This document shows, one piece after another, positions 56,014 to 64,000 of a stretch of 64,000 nucleotides of DNA. The translations under genes and the position numbers were made by a program. The notes under the pieces were generated by a model. The model did no database searches. It had not been told where the DNA came from and was given only the letters and a program-made list of their open reading frames with translations. This DNA comes from Coleofasciculaceae cyanobacterium (GTDB lineage Bacteria; Cyanobacteriota; Cyanobacteriia; Cyanobacteriales; Xenococcaceae): assembly GCA_036703275.1 (NCBI GenBank), contig DATNPK010000025.1, forward strand, positions 1-64,000. Direction: 5' to 3'. The stretch's first letter is position 1. Every line of letters begins with the position of its first letter.

Positions 56014-56898
56014 TTATCCTTCTTCTTTTCTTTGAGCGAATCTTAGTTTAGCCGATCGCGATCGCGGATTGGCTCGTTGTTCGTCTGGTTGAGCCGTAAT
56101 CGGTTTTTTGGTAATCACCTTTAATAATTCGTGATCGCGGAAACGATGTTTGACAATGCGATCTTCCAAGCTATGAAAACTAATAATGCCAATTTTACCT
56201 CCTGGTTTGAGCCAGTGAGGAGCGCGATCGATCAATTTCTCTAAAGACTTTAATTCTTGATTAACTTCGATACGTAATGCTTGAAAAGTTCGGGTAGCAG
56301 GATGAATTCTACCATGACGATATTTGCCAGGAACAGTAGAGGCGATCGCTTCAGCTAAATCTGTCGTAGTTTTAAATGGGCGTTTTTGTACGATCGTTTT
56401 AGCAATACGGCGCGAAAATCTTTCTTCTCCATATTCATAAATTAAATTGGCTAAAGACACTTCCTTCCAGTGGTTAACAATCTCGGCTGCGGTAATTCCA
56501 CTGCTGCGATCCATGCGCATATCTAAGGGTGCAGTGTTGCGAAAACTAAAGCCTCTAGCGGCAATATCTAACTGAGGTGAGCTTACCCCCAGATCGGCGA
56601 TAATTCCCTCAAATAATATGCCATTTGGTTGATAGTCGGCAAAATTTCCCTGCCAAAAACTTAACTGCTGGGGATAATGATCGGCTAATCTAGCCTTGAC
56701 TGCTGCGATCGCCGTCTCATCTCGATCTATGGCGATTAGCTTCAGGTTTTCTCCTTGAGCGAGAATTAATTCACTATGTCCACCACCTCCGGCGGTAGCA
56801 TCCAAATATATACCTTCGGGCGATGGATCTAATCCGGCAATTAATTCGCGACTCAACACAGAACGATGATTAAATGCTGGTGCTTTCTGTGTTTCCAC
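56014..56898 (-). CDS. rsmH: 16S rRNA (cytosine(1402)-N4)-methyltransferase (RsmH/MraW)
   Basis: It methylates C1402 of 16S rRNA in the ribosomal P site. The 294-residue protein has the SAM motif [16 protein letters not shown], then [14 protein letters not shown] and [14 protein letters not shown], and late [18 protein letters not shown]. In many bacteria it begins the dcw cluster, but here it stands alone, as in cyanobacteria. Confidence 0.95.
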   Translation of the reverse strand: METQKAPAFNHRSVLSRELIAGLDPSPEGIYLDATAGGGGHSELILAQGENLKLIAIDRDETAIAAVKARLADHYPQQLSFWQGNFADYQPNGILFEGIIADLGVSSPQLDIAARGFSFRNTAPLDMRMDRSSGITAAEIVNHWKEVSLANLIYEYGEERFSRRIAKTIVQKRPFKTTTDLAEAIASTVPGKYRHGRIHPATRTFQALRIEVNQELKSLEKLIDRAPHWLKPGGKIGIISFHSLEDRIVKHRFRDHELLKVITKKPITAQPDEQRANPRSRSAKLRFAQRKEEG

Positions 56899-57070
56899 TA
56901 AATTTCTCTCCTACAAATCTTGATTAAGATTCTATAACCTAAGTCCTGGAAGATACTAATTTATTTGAAATTTGCGGTTACAATGGTCAATGTAGAGAAT
57001 AAAATGTATTTTTTATTTCTACTTTTTCCAACTCTTTATCAAGATAAAGCTGAATTTATCATATTCATAT

Positions 57071-57274
57071 ATGGAAGTTAGCCAACGCCCAGGAAAAGTC
57101 GAAGACCCTCCTGGTCATAGGTGGGCAGGAATCTTAGGAACGGGAGTTGCGGTAGTTACCTTAACTCTACCCCTAGTGATGATTGCCTCGAATTCTCCGT
57201 TTAGCAGCAACCCACAACCTGCTCCTCCAACAATCTATCAACCTCAAAATATTAAACTTAACCCGATGAAATAA
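57071..57274 (+). CDS. Small single-span conserved cyanobacterial protein
   Basis: The 67-residue protein has a polar N-terminus (EDPPGHRWAGILG), one hydrophobic segment (about residues 24-43) and a Pro/Asn/Gln-rich tail (QPAPPTIYQPQN). I recall similar small proteins from many cyanobacteria but not a family name. It stands alone, with a spacer of 172 bases from rsmH, which is divergent. Confidence 0.65.
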   Translation: MEVSQRPGKVEDPPGHRWAGILGTGVAVVTLTLPLVMIASNSPFSSNPQPAPPTIYQPQNIKLNPMK

Positions 57275-57475
57275 GAAAGAATTACCGCGCTCCAGATTCT
57301 TGATTATTAAAGCGTTGGGAAAGTTAAATCCAAGCTACTTTTTTAATGAGCTTATTCTGGTAGTTATCTTTATAAACAAGATAGCTAAGTTTTTGTTGCC
57401 AACAAGATTATTTTTTCTCCAGTAAAAAAACAGCGAAAAAACATAGAATATTGATGTTTACCTGGAGAAAGAAAG

Positions 57476-58342
57476 ATGAATCGAATTGGTCAGCATAAGC
57501 TAATTTTGGCAATAATATTTATCGTGACGCTGCTATTAAGCGTCGGAATGTCTTGGGCTAAGCCCCAAACAGCAACAGTGTTAGCAGCACATAGTCATGA
57601 CTATCCCAGTCCCACAGCGATCGCTCAAGCAGAACCTAAAGTTCCTGTAGCTACAGAATCGGTGGAGTACGTCACCATAGACGGACAGGAGATTAACGGT
57701 TACTATGCCTATCCTGAAGACTCTACTGAGCCACTTCCTGGCATTCTAGCTATTCATGAATGGTGGGGACTAAACGAAAATATCGAAGCAATGGCACGCA
57801 GATTAGCGGGAGAAGGTTATCAGGTACTAGCGGTAGATTTATATAATGGACAGGTAGCCGACACTCCAGAGCAAGCTAGTCAATTAGTGAAACAAGTAGC
57901 AGATAATCCTTTCGGTGCAGAAGCAAATATTACTAAAGCTTACAATTATTTAGTAGAAGAAAAACAAGCTCCTCAAGTAGCCAGTATTGGTTGGTGTTTT
58001 GGTGGTAGCTGGTCATTAGAAACAGCGTTATTATTTCCTCAAGAATTAGATGCAGCAGTAATTTATTATGGTGGGGATGTAGGAAAAGCCACAACTGAAG
58101 AATTAAGCACTTTAGAAATGCCAATTTTAGGCATATTTGGCGCAGATGATAGTTCCATTCCTCTAGAGACAGTTAAAAGGTTGCAAACTACTCTAGAAAA
58201 GCTAGACAAAGAAGCAGAAATCCTAGTTTACGAAAATGCAGGACACGCCTTTGCTAATCCCTCTGGTCAATACTACGTTCCAAAAGCAGCCGAAGCAGCG
58301 TGGGAGCAAACTACCGAGTTTTTAAATGAATATTTGAGTTAA
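57476..58342 (+). CDS. Secreted dienelactone hydrolase family protein
   Basis: The 288-residue protein starts with a signal peptide (residues 8-28, end near SWAKP). The alpha/beta fold has HEWWGLN at about 94, nucleophile Cys174 in GWCFGGSW, an Asp in GADDSSIP and a His in ENAGHAF. Dienelactone hydrolase has the same Cys-Asp-His triad. The natural substrate is unknown. A good GAGAAAG ribosome-binding site precedes the ATG. It is followed by HIP1-like sequence. Confidence 0.88.
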   Translation: MNRIGQHKLILAIIFIVTLLLSVGMSWAKPQTATVLAAHSHDYPSPTAIAQAEPKVPVATESVEYVTIDGQEINGYYAYPEDSTEPLPGILAIHEWWGLNENIEAMARRLAGEGYQVLAVDLYNGQVADTPEQASQLVKQVADNPFGAEANITKAYNYLVEEKQAPQVASIGWCFGGSWSLETALLFPQELDAAVIYYGGDVGKATTEELSTLEMPILGIFGADDSSIPLETVKRLQTTLEKLDKEAEILVYENAGHAFANPSGQYYVPKAAEAAWEQTTEFLNEYLS

Positions 58343-58472
58343 GTCTAAAGAATAAGGCGATCGCTTTTGGAGCGTTAAATGCGTAAACTTTAAACTTTAT
58401 GGCAGTTTTTGTTGGGTTATGTTAGCACTAACCCAACCTACAAACACAAAAGTCAGAGCAATTGTTAACAGT

Positions 58473-58772
58473 TTACAGATCTTTCTGATATTCTTCTAAT
58501 AAATCCAGAAGAGTCATTTTGCACTGCATTGGTAATAATTCATTTAAAGTCAACTCAGTTTTTCCACCACCAAGCTTCACGGGAATATCCTGTAAAATAG
58601 CGGTAACTGCGTCTTCACTTAAAGAATTAGCTTCTAAGATCGGATAAACTTTCTCTGCCACAACAGTATGCAGATGAGCATCGTTTAGATACAAATGCCA
58701 CTTAGCAATATCCATATAGATGTTTTCGCCAATTTGAGCTGCTAAAGCTTCGATGTCTTGTGTAGTAGCCAT
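58473..58772 (-). CDS. DUF3181 family protein
   Basis: The 99-residue protein fits the cyanobacterial DUF3181 family: ALAAQIGENIYMDIAKWHLY, LNDAHLHTVVAEKVYPILE, then IPVKLGGGKTELTLNELLP. No membrane span; function unknown. Its start overlaps by one base the stop of the upstream 2TM gene, so the two form an operon. Confidence 0.85.
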   Translation of the reverse strand: MATTQDIEALAAQIGENIYMDIAKWHLYLNDAHLHTVVAEKVYPILEANSLSEDAVTAILQDIPVKLGGGKTELTLNELLPMQCKMTLLDLLEEYQKDL

Positions 58773-59029
58773 TAGGTTTTAATTGATGTATAGTCTGCGA
58801 TCGCTTTAATATAGATAAAGTGTAGAGCTAAAATGCCAAACCAAATACCGTTTACCCACAGTAACCAGGGCCATTCTGCCGATTTTAAATTATGGGCAAA
58901 CCATAAGCCAGAATTACTTGCAGCATAAATACCAACATGAATCGCAAAATTCATTAAATCGTCTAGACGGCGAAATTCTGGGTCGGTTTTACGGTCTGGT
59001 TCACGAGGCCAACGAGGAGGCATAGGCAA
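58772..59029 (-). CDS. 2TM domain-containing small membrane protein
   Basis: The 85-residue protein has a basic, Pro-rich N-terminus (MPMPPRWPREPDRK) and two hydrophobic segments (about residues 28-45 and 53-75), the pattern of 2TM-domain proteins. It is first in the pair with DUF3181, whose start overlaps its stop by one base. Confidence 0.75.
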   Translation of the reverse strand: MPMPPRWPREPDRKTDPEFRRLDDLMNFAIHVGIYAASNSGLWFAHNLKSAEWPWLLWVNGIWFGILALHFIYIKAIADYTSIKT

Positions 59030-59078
59030 TTACTAAATATCAAATATACATAGAGAATGATATTTTCATTGTATCTGT

Positions 59079-59585
59079 TTAGCTGCTCATTCCTCCAGCT
59101 AAATAATTGCCTGATTTTCCCCCAGTCTTACTCAAAAGATAAATTGATTCAATCTGCATCGATTTTTCTAGTGCTTTAGCCATATCGTAGAGGGTTAATG
59201 CCGTTACCGAGACAGCAGTTAAAGCTTCCATTTCTACTCCTGTCTCAGCTTTGGTAACAACAGTCGCCTGAATTTTATATCCAGGTAAACTGCGATCGGG
59301 CGTAATCTCTACTTCAATTTGATGAATTGGTAATGGATGACATAAAGGGATGAGATTTGCCGTCTGTTTCGCTGCCATAATTCCCGCAATTTTTGCCGTA
59401 CCTAATACATCTCCTTTGGGTGCGTTTCCCGCTTCAATATTGGCTAGAGTTTCTGAAGACATGCTAATTTTACCGATTGCTACGGCTTGGCGACGAGTCA
59501 TTGGTTTGTCTGAAACATCGACCATTTGAGCTTCACCGCGATCGTTGAGATGCGATAAACAATTAAACTGATTTTTTTCTTGCAT
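59079..59585 (-). CDS. moaC: Cyclic pyranopterin monophosphate synthase (MoaC)
   Basis: It forms cPMP in molybdopterin synthesis, with MoaA. The 168-residue protein has [18 protein letters not shown] near the start, [17 protein letters not shown] and [20 protein letters not shown] in the core, all typical. moaA is not in the window. The start ATG at 59585 lies upstream of the conserved SHL. Confidence 0.93.
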   Translation of the reverse strand: MQEKNQFNCLSHLNDRGEAQMVDVSDKPMTRRQAVAIGKISMSSETLANIEAGNAPKGDVLGTAKIAGIMAAKQTANLIPLCHPLPIHQIEVEITPDRSLPGYKIQATVVTKAETGVEMEALTAVSVTALTLYDMAKALEKSMQIESIYLLSKTGGKSGNYLAGGMSS

Positions 59586-59655
59586 TGCTATACTAAGTTC
59601 TGCTAATATTGAACACTGTTGGGTTGAGTAAGTAAATTACTTACAGTTCAGCTAA

Positions 59656-59729
59656 GGGCGAGTAGCTCAGTGGATTAGAGCATTTGGCTACGAACCAAAA
59701 GGTCAGGGGTTCAAGTCCCTTCTCGCTCA
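59656..59729 (+). tRNA. tRNA-Arg (anticodon ACG)
   Basis: The 74-nt sequence folds as a cloverleaf: acceptor GGGCGAG / CTCGCTC (one G-U pair), D-arm GCTC...GAGC, anticodon stem TTTGG/CCAAA with loop CTACGAA (anticodon ACG), and T-arm GGG-TTCAAGT-CCC. The discriminator is A and CCA is not encoded. It decodes CGN arginine codons, with A34 probably deaminated to inosine. It lies between moaC and the trmH-type gene. Confidence 0.95.
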
Positions 59730-59923
59730 TCATAAAATATAAATAATGCCTGATGTAAATTAGCTTCGTTGATTCGAGTTTTTGAGCCATCAGGTATTTT
59801 TTGTCTATTGACAAGCAAGTTATGGTTAGTAACATAAAGCTAGTTTTTTGGGCAATATTGTTAGGAATTAATGTAGCTACTATCGTTAAATATTAAAGAG
59901 TTGACGATCATAATTATAGTTAA

Positions 59924-60595
59924 ATGATTCCTAGAAGATATGAAAGACTAAAGCAGGTTCTCAATCAAAGACAGCCAGATTTAACAGTTTTAACTGAAAA
60001 TGTTCATAAACCTCATAATCTATCAGCTATTATCCGTACCTGCGATGCGGTAGGAGTTTTTGCCGTACATGCCGTTAATCGCCATAGCGACACTCTAACT
60101 TATTCTCAAGTTGCTCAGGGAAGCGAAAAATGGATAAAGCTACATTTTCATGCCGATATTAGAACGGCGATCGCACATCTTCAACAGCACAGTCACCAAG
60201 TTTATGCTGCTCATTTAAGCGACACGGCTATTGATTATCGCCAAGTTGACTATACTCAACCGACAGCTATCCTTTTGGGTACAGAAAAATGGGGCGTAAG
60301 TAACGAAGCGGCGGATTTGGTAGATGGACATATTATTATTCCGATGCAGGGAATGGTTCAATCTCTCAATGTCTCTGTAGCCAACGCAGTAATTTTGTTT
60401 GAAGCTCAACGCCAAAGACTACAGGCTGGTTTATACGAGCAAGTTCGTTTAGATTCAGAAACCTACAGACAGGTGGTTTTTGAATGGAGTTATCCCGATC
60501 TGGCGGCTATGTATCGCCGTCAAGGAAAACCTTATCCTGAACTAGGAGAACAAGGAGAAATTTTAGACGATCGCTCGACAAATAAAATCAAGTAA
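59924..60595 (+). CDS. trmH: TrmH family tRNA (guanosine-18-2'-O)-methyltransferase
   Basis: It is a SPOUT-fold 2'-O-methyltransferase. The three motifs are clear: NLSAIIRTCDAVG (motif 1), AILLGTEKWGVSNEAADLVD (motif 2) and IIIPMQGMVQSLNVSVANAV (motif 3, knot). At 223 residues it matches TrmH, which modifies G18 of tRNA; RlmB-type rRNA enzymes carry an extra N-terminal domain. A tRNA gene lies 195 bases upstream, but this is probably chance. Confidence 0.9.
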   Translation: MIPRRYERLKQVLNQRQPDLTVLTENVHKPHNLSAIIRTCDAVGVFAVHAVNRHSDTLTYSQVAQGSEKWIKLHFHADIRTAIAHLQQHSHQVYAAHLSDTAIDYRQVDYTQPTAILLGTEKWGVSNEAADLVDGHIIIPMQGMVQSLNVSVANAVILFEAQRQRLQAGLYEQVRLDSETYRQVVFEWSYPDLAAMYRRQGKPYPELGEQGEILDDRSTNKIK

Positions 60596-60687
60596 TATAT
60601 TTATTGTCAGTTATCTTGCTTGACACCAGATTAAATGGCGCTCGATAGAATTAATACCCGACATGATGTTGGGAATTGTAAATTTTT

Positions 60688-60978
60688 TTAAAGCTGGGAA
60701 TTTTTCCAGCGTAGTTTGCGGATTTTCGCGCTGCGAACTAAATAACGTATCTGTTTGGGCAATAGTAATTTAACAAATTGTTTAATCGAGCTTTTGCTTT
60801 TGGCGATCGCCTGTTTATAGTTAGTCTCTAATTGATAAAGCTTTGGATGACGGAAGGGAAAGAGCGAATGTTTGAGAGACTGCCATACTTCTCAATCTAT
60901 TATCTGTTGTTCGCTTAGGTATTGTTCTACCCAGTTTAAATATAGCAGTCGTCTAGCTTCAGCTTGTCCCGATGCGAT
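60688..60978 (-). pseudogene. Remnant of a gene on the minus strand, likely a glycosyltransferase C-terminal end
   Basis: Read on the minus strand, a continuous frame without a start carries RRLLYLNWVEQYLSEQQIID, a TGA stop, then EVWQSLKHSLFPFRHPKLYQ and RYLVRSAKIRKLRWKNSQL before a real stop (TAA). The stop TGA falls where TGG (Trp) would give an unbroken protein. The family is uncertain; the pattern recalls a glycosyltransferase tail. The upstream part is gone. Confidence 0.4.
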
Positions 60979-61130
60979 CGCCAAGAGCTGCAACAAAACT
61001 TAATTGGGCTTTGACTCATTCTCTGGCGATGACCCGAATGGCCCAAGCAGCAAGAGTACAAGTACAGAAATTCTCTGAAACTAAAATGCTCAAAGATACT
61101 TTAGAAATATTGCAAAACAGCATTCATTAA
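60960..61130 (+). pseudogene. Remnant of a glycosyltransferase C-terminus, with frameshifts
   Basis: On the plus strand CPDAIA, ELQQNLI and WALTHSLAMTRMAQAAR follow in three frames, then VQVQKFSETKMLKDTLEILQ and stop at 61128-61130. This sequence fits the end of GT4-type glycosyltransferases (…RRMGEAARERV). Two one-base shifts are needed to align them. A frame from ATG at 60973 covers only part. It lies back to back with the minus-strand remnant. Confidence 0.5.
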
Positions 61131-61192
61131 CAGCAACATTTTGATTAGGATCTCTAATTTTCGGCTAATTTTTGGCTAACAGTTGCTGCTCT

Positions 61193-61989
61193 GGTAGTGC
61201 GAAAGATGTAAGGATAGAGAAAATAGCAGGCGGATTAGGATGTCAATAAATTGTCCTTGATTCACATCAAGGCACGTTGTAAAAAATGGCAAAATACATA
61301 ATAGTAAACAGAATTACAAGTGCCGTCACTGTGGCAGACAGTTTGTAGAGAACCGACAGCAAAAGATTATAAGCCAATCGACGAAGGATTTAATTGACCA
61401 GCTTTTATTGGAGAAGATTCCCTTGACAGCAATTGGCGCCAGTTACAGACGTTTAACAGCCATGGCTGCAAGGGTAAGTCAATGATAATATATGCCTCAG
61501 TTCCTCGGCCAACTAAAGCAAAAGCCAAAAAAAAGGCAAATTAGCACTTGAGTGTGCTGAAATTTGGTCATTTGTGACTAACAAAGGTAACAAACAGTCG
61601 GTTTGGTTGGCTAAAGATGCTCAAACCAGATAAATTGTTGGTGTTTATATTGGCGATCAGCTTTGCTGGTGCGCTCCGCGCCATCGCAGCAGAAATGGAG
61701 CGAGAAAACTATGGAAGTCCTTACCTCCAGTCTATCGACAGTGAGCTGTTTGCCAAGCGTGACTTCTGGTACGCTTACAAAACAGTCATTCCTTCAAAAC
61801 GCCATCGAGCGGTAGAGAAAGAAACAGGCAAAACTAATGATCTTGAAAGGTTCAATTGCACTTTACGCCCAAGAGTTTCTCGATTAGTCCGAAAAACTTG
61901 ATCATTCTCCAAAAAGATGGAAAATCAGAGCGGGGCTATTTGGTATTTTATAGATTACTACAATGCTTCCTTACACCTTTAGGACTACC
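61193..61989 (+). mobile_element. IS1-family insertion sequence, decayed
   Basis: Imperfect terminal inverted repeats of 21 bases (GGTAGTGCGAAAGATGTAAGG at the left, reverse complement of 61969-61989 at the right, 3 mismatches) bound a 797-base element. The direct repeat GCTGCTCT (61185-61192 and 61990-61997) is the target duplication, of a size usual for IS1 (8-9). Inside is an IS1 transposase with stops and frameshifts: YKCRHCGRQFVENRQQKII, then LALECAEIWSFVTNKGNKQS, PSKRHRAVEKETGKTNDLER and TLRPRVSRLVRKT. Confidence 0.9.
61240..61970 (+). pseudogene. Broken IS1-type transposase
   Basis: The first frame from ATG 61240 has an early TGA (after MSINCP, probably a Cys or Trp codon once), then QNYKCRHCGRQFVENRQQK up to 61484. 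The next part is in another frame (KGKLALECAEIWSFV to VWLAKDAQTR-stop-IVGVYIGDQLC), then DFWYAYKTVIPSKRHRAVE and, after a stop, SFSKKMENQSGAIWYFID. At least three frame changes and several stops make it inactive. Confidence 0.85.
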
Positions 61990-62151
61990 GCTGCTCTTAA
62001 TCTGTTTATTCACAATATCTGTATATTATGCACACCAATATCGATACTATCGACTGATAAATATTCTATTTGTCTCAATTTACCTGGTGAACATCACATG
62101 ACGAAGGATAACGATAAGCTAATAAATTAGAGAAAAATTTTAGCCGAAAAT

Positions 62152-63558
62152 ATGACCGATATTATTTATATGTTGACTTGGAACTGGTTGAGTGGTTCGC
62201 CTCTTATTGCTGCTGCCACAGAAGCTGCCACCGAATCTGATGCGGAAGAAGGTACTTTAATCCTAGCTGGGGTTTTGCTTTGTCTGGTTGTCATTTATTT
62301 TGCCAGTCAATTAGGGGGAGAAATTTGTTCCCGCATCAATTTACCTCCAGTGCTAGGACAATTAGTTGGCGGAGTCTTAATTGGTATTTCCGCGTTTCGT
62401 TTATTAGTTTTTCCAGAAGGCGGTAGTGTAGCCGAAGATTCTTTAATCATTAGCTTTTTACAAAATACCGCAGGATTAAAGACTGAATCGGCAACCTCAG
62501 TGTTCGCTGTTCAAAGTGAGGTCATTACTTTACTCTCAGAATTAGGAGTAATCATTCTCTTATTTGAAATAGGCTTGGAGTCCGATCTTAAAGAATTAAT
62601 CCGCGTCGGACCATTCGCTGCTGTAGTTGCAGTAGTAGGGGTAGTTGCTCCCTTCGTTACGGGAACAGTTGGTTTAATCTATATTTTCCATACTCCAGTA
62701 ATACCGGCTGTGTTTGCGGGGGCTGCTTTAACTGCTACCAGTATTGGGATTACCGCTAAGGTATTAGCCGAGTTAGGTCAGCTGAGTTCCGAAGAGGGTC
62801 AAATTATCATTGGTGCTGCGGTACTAGATGATATTTTGGGTATCGTAATTTTGGCTGTAGTGGCTAGCTTAGTCAAAACAGGAGAAATTCAAATTACCAA
62901 TATTGTTTATCTAGTTATCAGTGCTGCGGTATTTTTGATTGGTTCAATCTTACTTGGTCGCTTAGTTAGTCCTTTAATCGTCGGGTTAGTTAACGAAATG
63001 AAAACCCGTGGTGAAGTATTGTTAACTGGTTTAATATTTGCTTTTATGCTATCGTATATCGCTACTGCAATTCATTTAGAAGGTATTTTGGGGGCATTTG
63101 CTGCGGGATTAATTTTAGCCGAAACCGATAAGCGCAAGGAATTGGAAGAACAAATTATCCCTGTTGCCGATTTTCTCGTACCAATATTTTTTGTCTGCGT
63201 AGGTGCCAAAACTGACCTGAGCGTTCTTAATCCTACCGTTGCTAGCAACCGTGAAGGATTAATTATTGCCACATTTTTAATTTTGGTTGCTATCCTGGGT
63301 AAAGTTATTACGGGATTTACCGTATTTGGCAATCCCAATTTAAACAAACTGGCTATCGGTGTCGGCATGATTCCTAGAGGAGAAGTCGGTTTGGTGTTTG
63401 CAGGAGTGGGTTCAGCCAGCGGAGCTTTATCAGAAGCGACAGAAGCAGCCATTATCGTCATGGTAATCACAACTACATTTGTTGCCCCTCCACTGTTGCG
63501 CTTAGTGTTTAATGAGACAGAATCCATAAGTCAATCAGTGGACAAAATTCAAGAATGA
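62152..63558 (+). CDS. nhaS3: Na+/H+ antiporter of the NhaS3 (CPA2) type
   Basis: The 468-residue protein has about 12 spans. It carries GALTATSIGITAKVL-like text (here AALTATSIGITAKVLAELGQ), the ion-binding AVLDDILGIVILAV (Asp pair) and later IPRGEVGLVFAGVG. The N-terminal leader with EAATESDAEEG precedes the first span. NhaS3 of Synechocystis is an essential thylakoid Na+/H+ antiporter. KefB-like potassium antiporters share parts of the fold but not the overall resemblance. It lies downstream of the IS1 element by 162 bases. Confidence 0.88.
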   Translation: MTDIIYMLTWNWLSGSPLIAAATEAATESDAEEGTLILAGVLLCLVVIYFASQLGGEICSRINLPPVLGQLVGGVLIGISAFRLLVFPEGGSVAEDSLIISFLQNTAGLKTESATSVFAVQSEVITLLSELGVIILLFEIGLESDLKELIRVGPFAAVVAVVGVVAPFVTGTVGLIYIFHTPVIPAVFAGAALTATSIGITAKVLAELGQLSSEEGQIIIGAAVLDDILGIVILAVVASLVKTGEIQITNIVYLVISAAVFLIGSILLGRLVSPLIVGLVNEMKTRGEVLLTGLIFAFMLSYIATAIHLEGILGAFAAGLILAETDKRKELEEQIIPVADFLVPIFFVCVGAKTDLSVLNPTVASNREGLIIATFLILVAILGKVITGFTVFGNPNLNKLAIGVGMIPRGEVGLVFAGVGSASGALSEATEAAIIVMVITTTFVAPPLLRLVFNETESISQSVDKIQE

Positions 63559-63855
63559 CAACATAATTAGGCGAAGCTGAGCGCAAAGACATCTATGAGT
63601 TCCTGTGAAATTAGTCTCCAGTAATTTATGAAACCAAATTGCTTCTTTTTACGTCTCGATAGATCGAACTTCAAGAATGGGTATTATAGATTTCTAATCG
63701 GATTAACTGAAAATATTTTAGGATCTCGATCACTCTTCCTAAGGCAGTTAAACTTGGTACTACGTTCTTGTTGGTGCTTGTGTTGTTTTAGATGGGAGTC
63801 CTGGCTAACCGTATCTGAAAAGTCAGTTATCTACTGTGTTTGAGGAGCAATAATT

Positions 63856-64000
63856 GTGAGATTTCACTGGCTATTATCGGGTTTTATAGGTATTTTTCTG
63901 TTTTGTTCTCCCGCTAAGGCAGGAAAAATTGTATCTTGGGAATTTGAATCACAAGACAATAATTTAATTTTTAAGACCGACGAGGGAGTACAGCCTGAAG
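63856..64000 (+). CDS. amiC: N-acetylmuramoyl-L-alanine amidase AmiC-like (AMIN domain, 5' part)
   Basis: The gene starts at GTG 63856, preceded by GAGGAG (63842-63847) at a good distance. The first 20 residues are a signal peptide (FHWLLSGFIGIFLFCSPAKA), and AGKIVSWEFESQDNNLIFKT followed by DEGVQPE is the start of an AMIN domain as in cyanobacterial AmiC. The enzyme would cleave septal peptidoglycan between cells. Only 48 codons lie in the window, so the amidase domain is not seen. Confidence 0.75.
   Translation, partial: MRFHWLLSGFIGIFLFCSPAKAGKIVSWEFESQDNNLIFKTDEGVQPE

Larger units (their letters stand above)
60596..62151. other. Gene-poor region of 1.55 kb made of relics
   Basis: Between trmH and nhaS3 the sequence holds only decayed material: two glycosyltransferase-like remnants back to back (60688-61130) and the IS1 element (61193-61989). 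Intervening short gaps (about 60 bases each) have no feature of note. The apparent frames at 61617-61901 and 61856-62101 are chance or transposase relics. Confidence 0.7.

Noticed and set aside
61856-62101. 81-codon frame at the right end of the IS1 element
   Set aside because: Its first part is transposase relic read in a shifted context, and it crosses the terminal inverted repeat and target duplication, so it is not a separate gene.
63628-63843. 71-codon frame upstream of the amidase gene
   Set aside because: Composition (Arg, Cys, Trp rich) is unlike neighbours and there is no ribosome-binding site; the region more likely holds the amiC promoter.

Overview
The window is cyanobacterial chromosome. 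The palindrome GCGATCGC (HIP1) and partial copies recur throughout. Many small proteins match families found mainly or only in cyanobacteria (DUF3285, DUF3143, DUF3181, DUF2294, a 67-residue single-span protein). Other markers are an NhaS3-type antiporter, a VTE5-like polyprenol kinase, plant-like glutathione reductase, 2-oxoacid/malate-type translocator and a GTG-started AMIN-domain amidase. Base composition is AT-rich, and genes are mostly single or in short co-directional pairs, as in larger unicellular or baeocystous cyanobacteria. The order or genus cannot be fixed from the sequence alone.

Layout: 0-3.4 kb, end of an alkaline-phosphatase-family gene and a NitT/TauT-type ABC importer. 3.4-9.3 kb, RND pump, Glu/Leu dehydrogenase and an MscS channel. 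9.4-13.3 kb, a housekeeping run of polyprenol kinase, DUF3285, ybeY, dgkA, trpG/pabA, a metal-site-less MBL protein and a small membrane protein. 14.4-20.2 kb, ketopantoate reductase-like gene, DASS carrier, type-1 binding protein and MgtC. 20.5-29.0 kb, trehalose metabolism: GH37 trehalase, TreZ, TreY and a 2H-like protein, with a lipase-like gene on the other strand between trehalase and treZ.

29.0-34.4 kb is a zone of decay. It holds the 3' end of a group II intron against the stop codon of a MetX-like gene, a GAF-LuxR regulator split by a one-base frameshift, a FlaR-type kinase without its P-loop, hairpin repeats, and a ComFB-like gene with an in-frame stop beside a related intact gene. 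34.9-41.7 kb is rich in stress and redox genes: lipoproteins, DUF4385, DUF2945, BrkB, DsbA-like, glutathione reductase, DUF2294 and sulfiredoxin. 41.8-59.6 kb is mostly core: ABC exporter, M16 non-catalytic subunit, ispH, group 2 sigma factor, priA with an in-frame insertion, glpD, a mercuric-reductase-like flavoprotein, two FeoA proteins without FeoB, rsmH, dienelactone hydrolase and moaC.

The window ends with tRNA-Arg(ACG), a TrmH family methyltransferase, decayed glycosyltransferase fragments, one decayed IS1-family element with recognisable inverted repeats and target duplication, nhaS3 and the start of an amiC-like amidase. I found no CRISPR array, prophage, recognised defence island or rRNA. 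The strongest unexplained structures are the dispersed perfect-hairpin repeats, the priA insertion, the truncated intron, and the adjacent ComFB-like genes.
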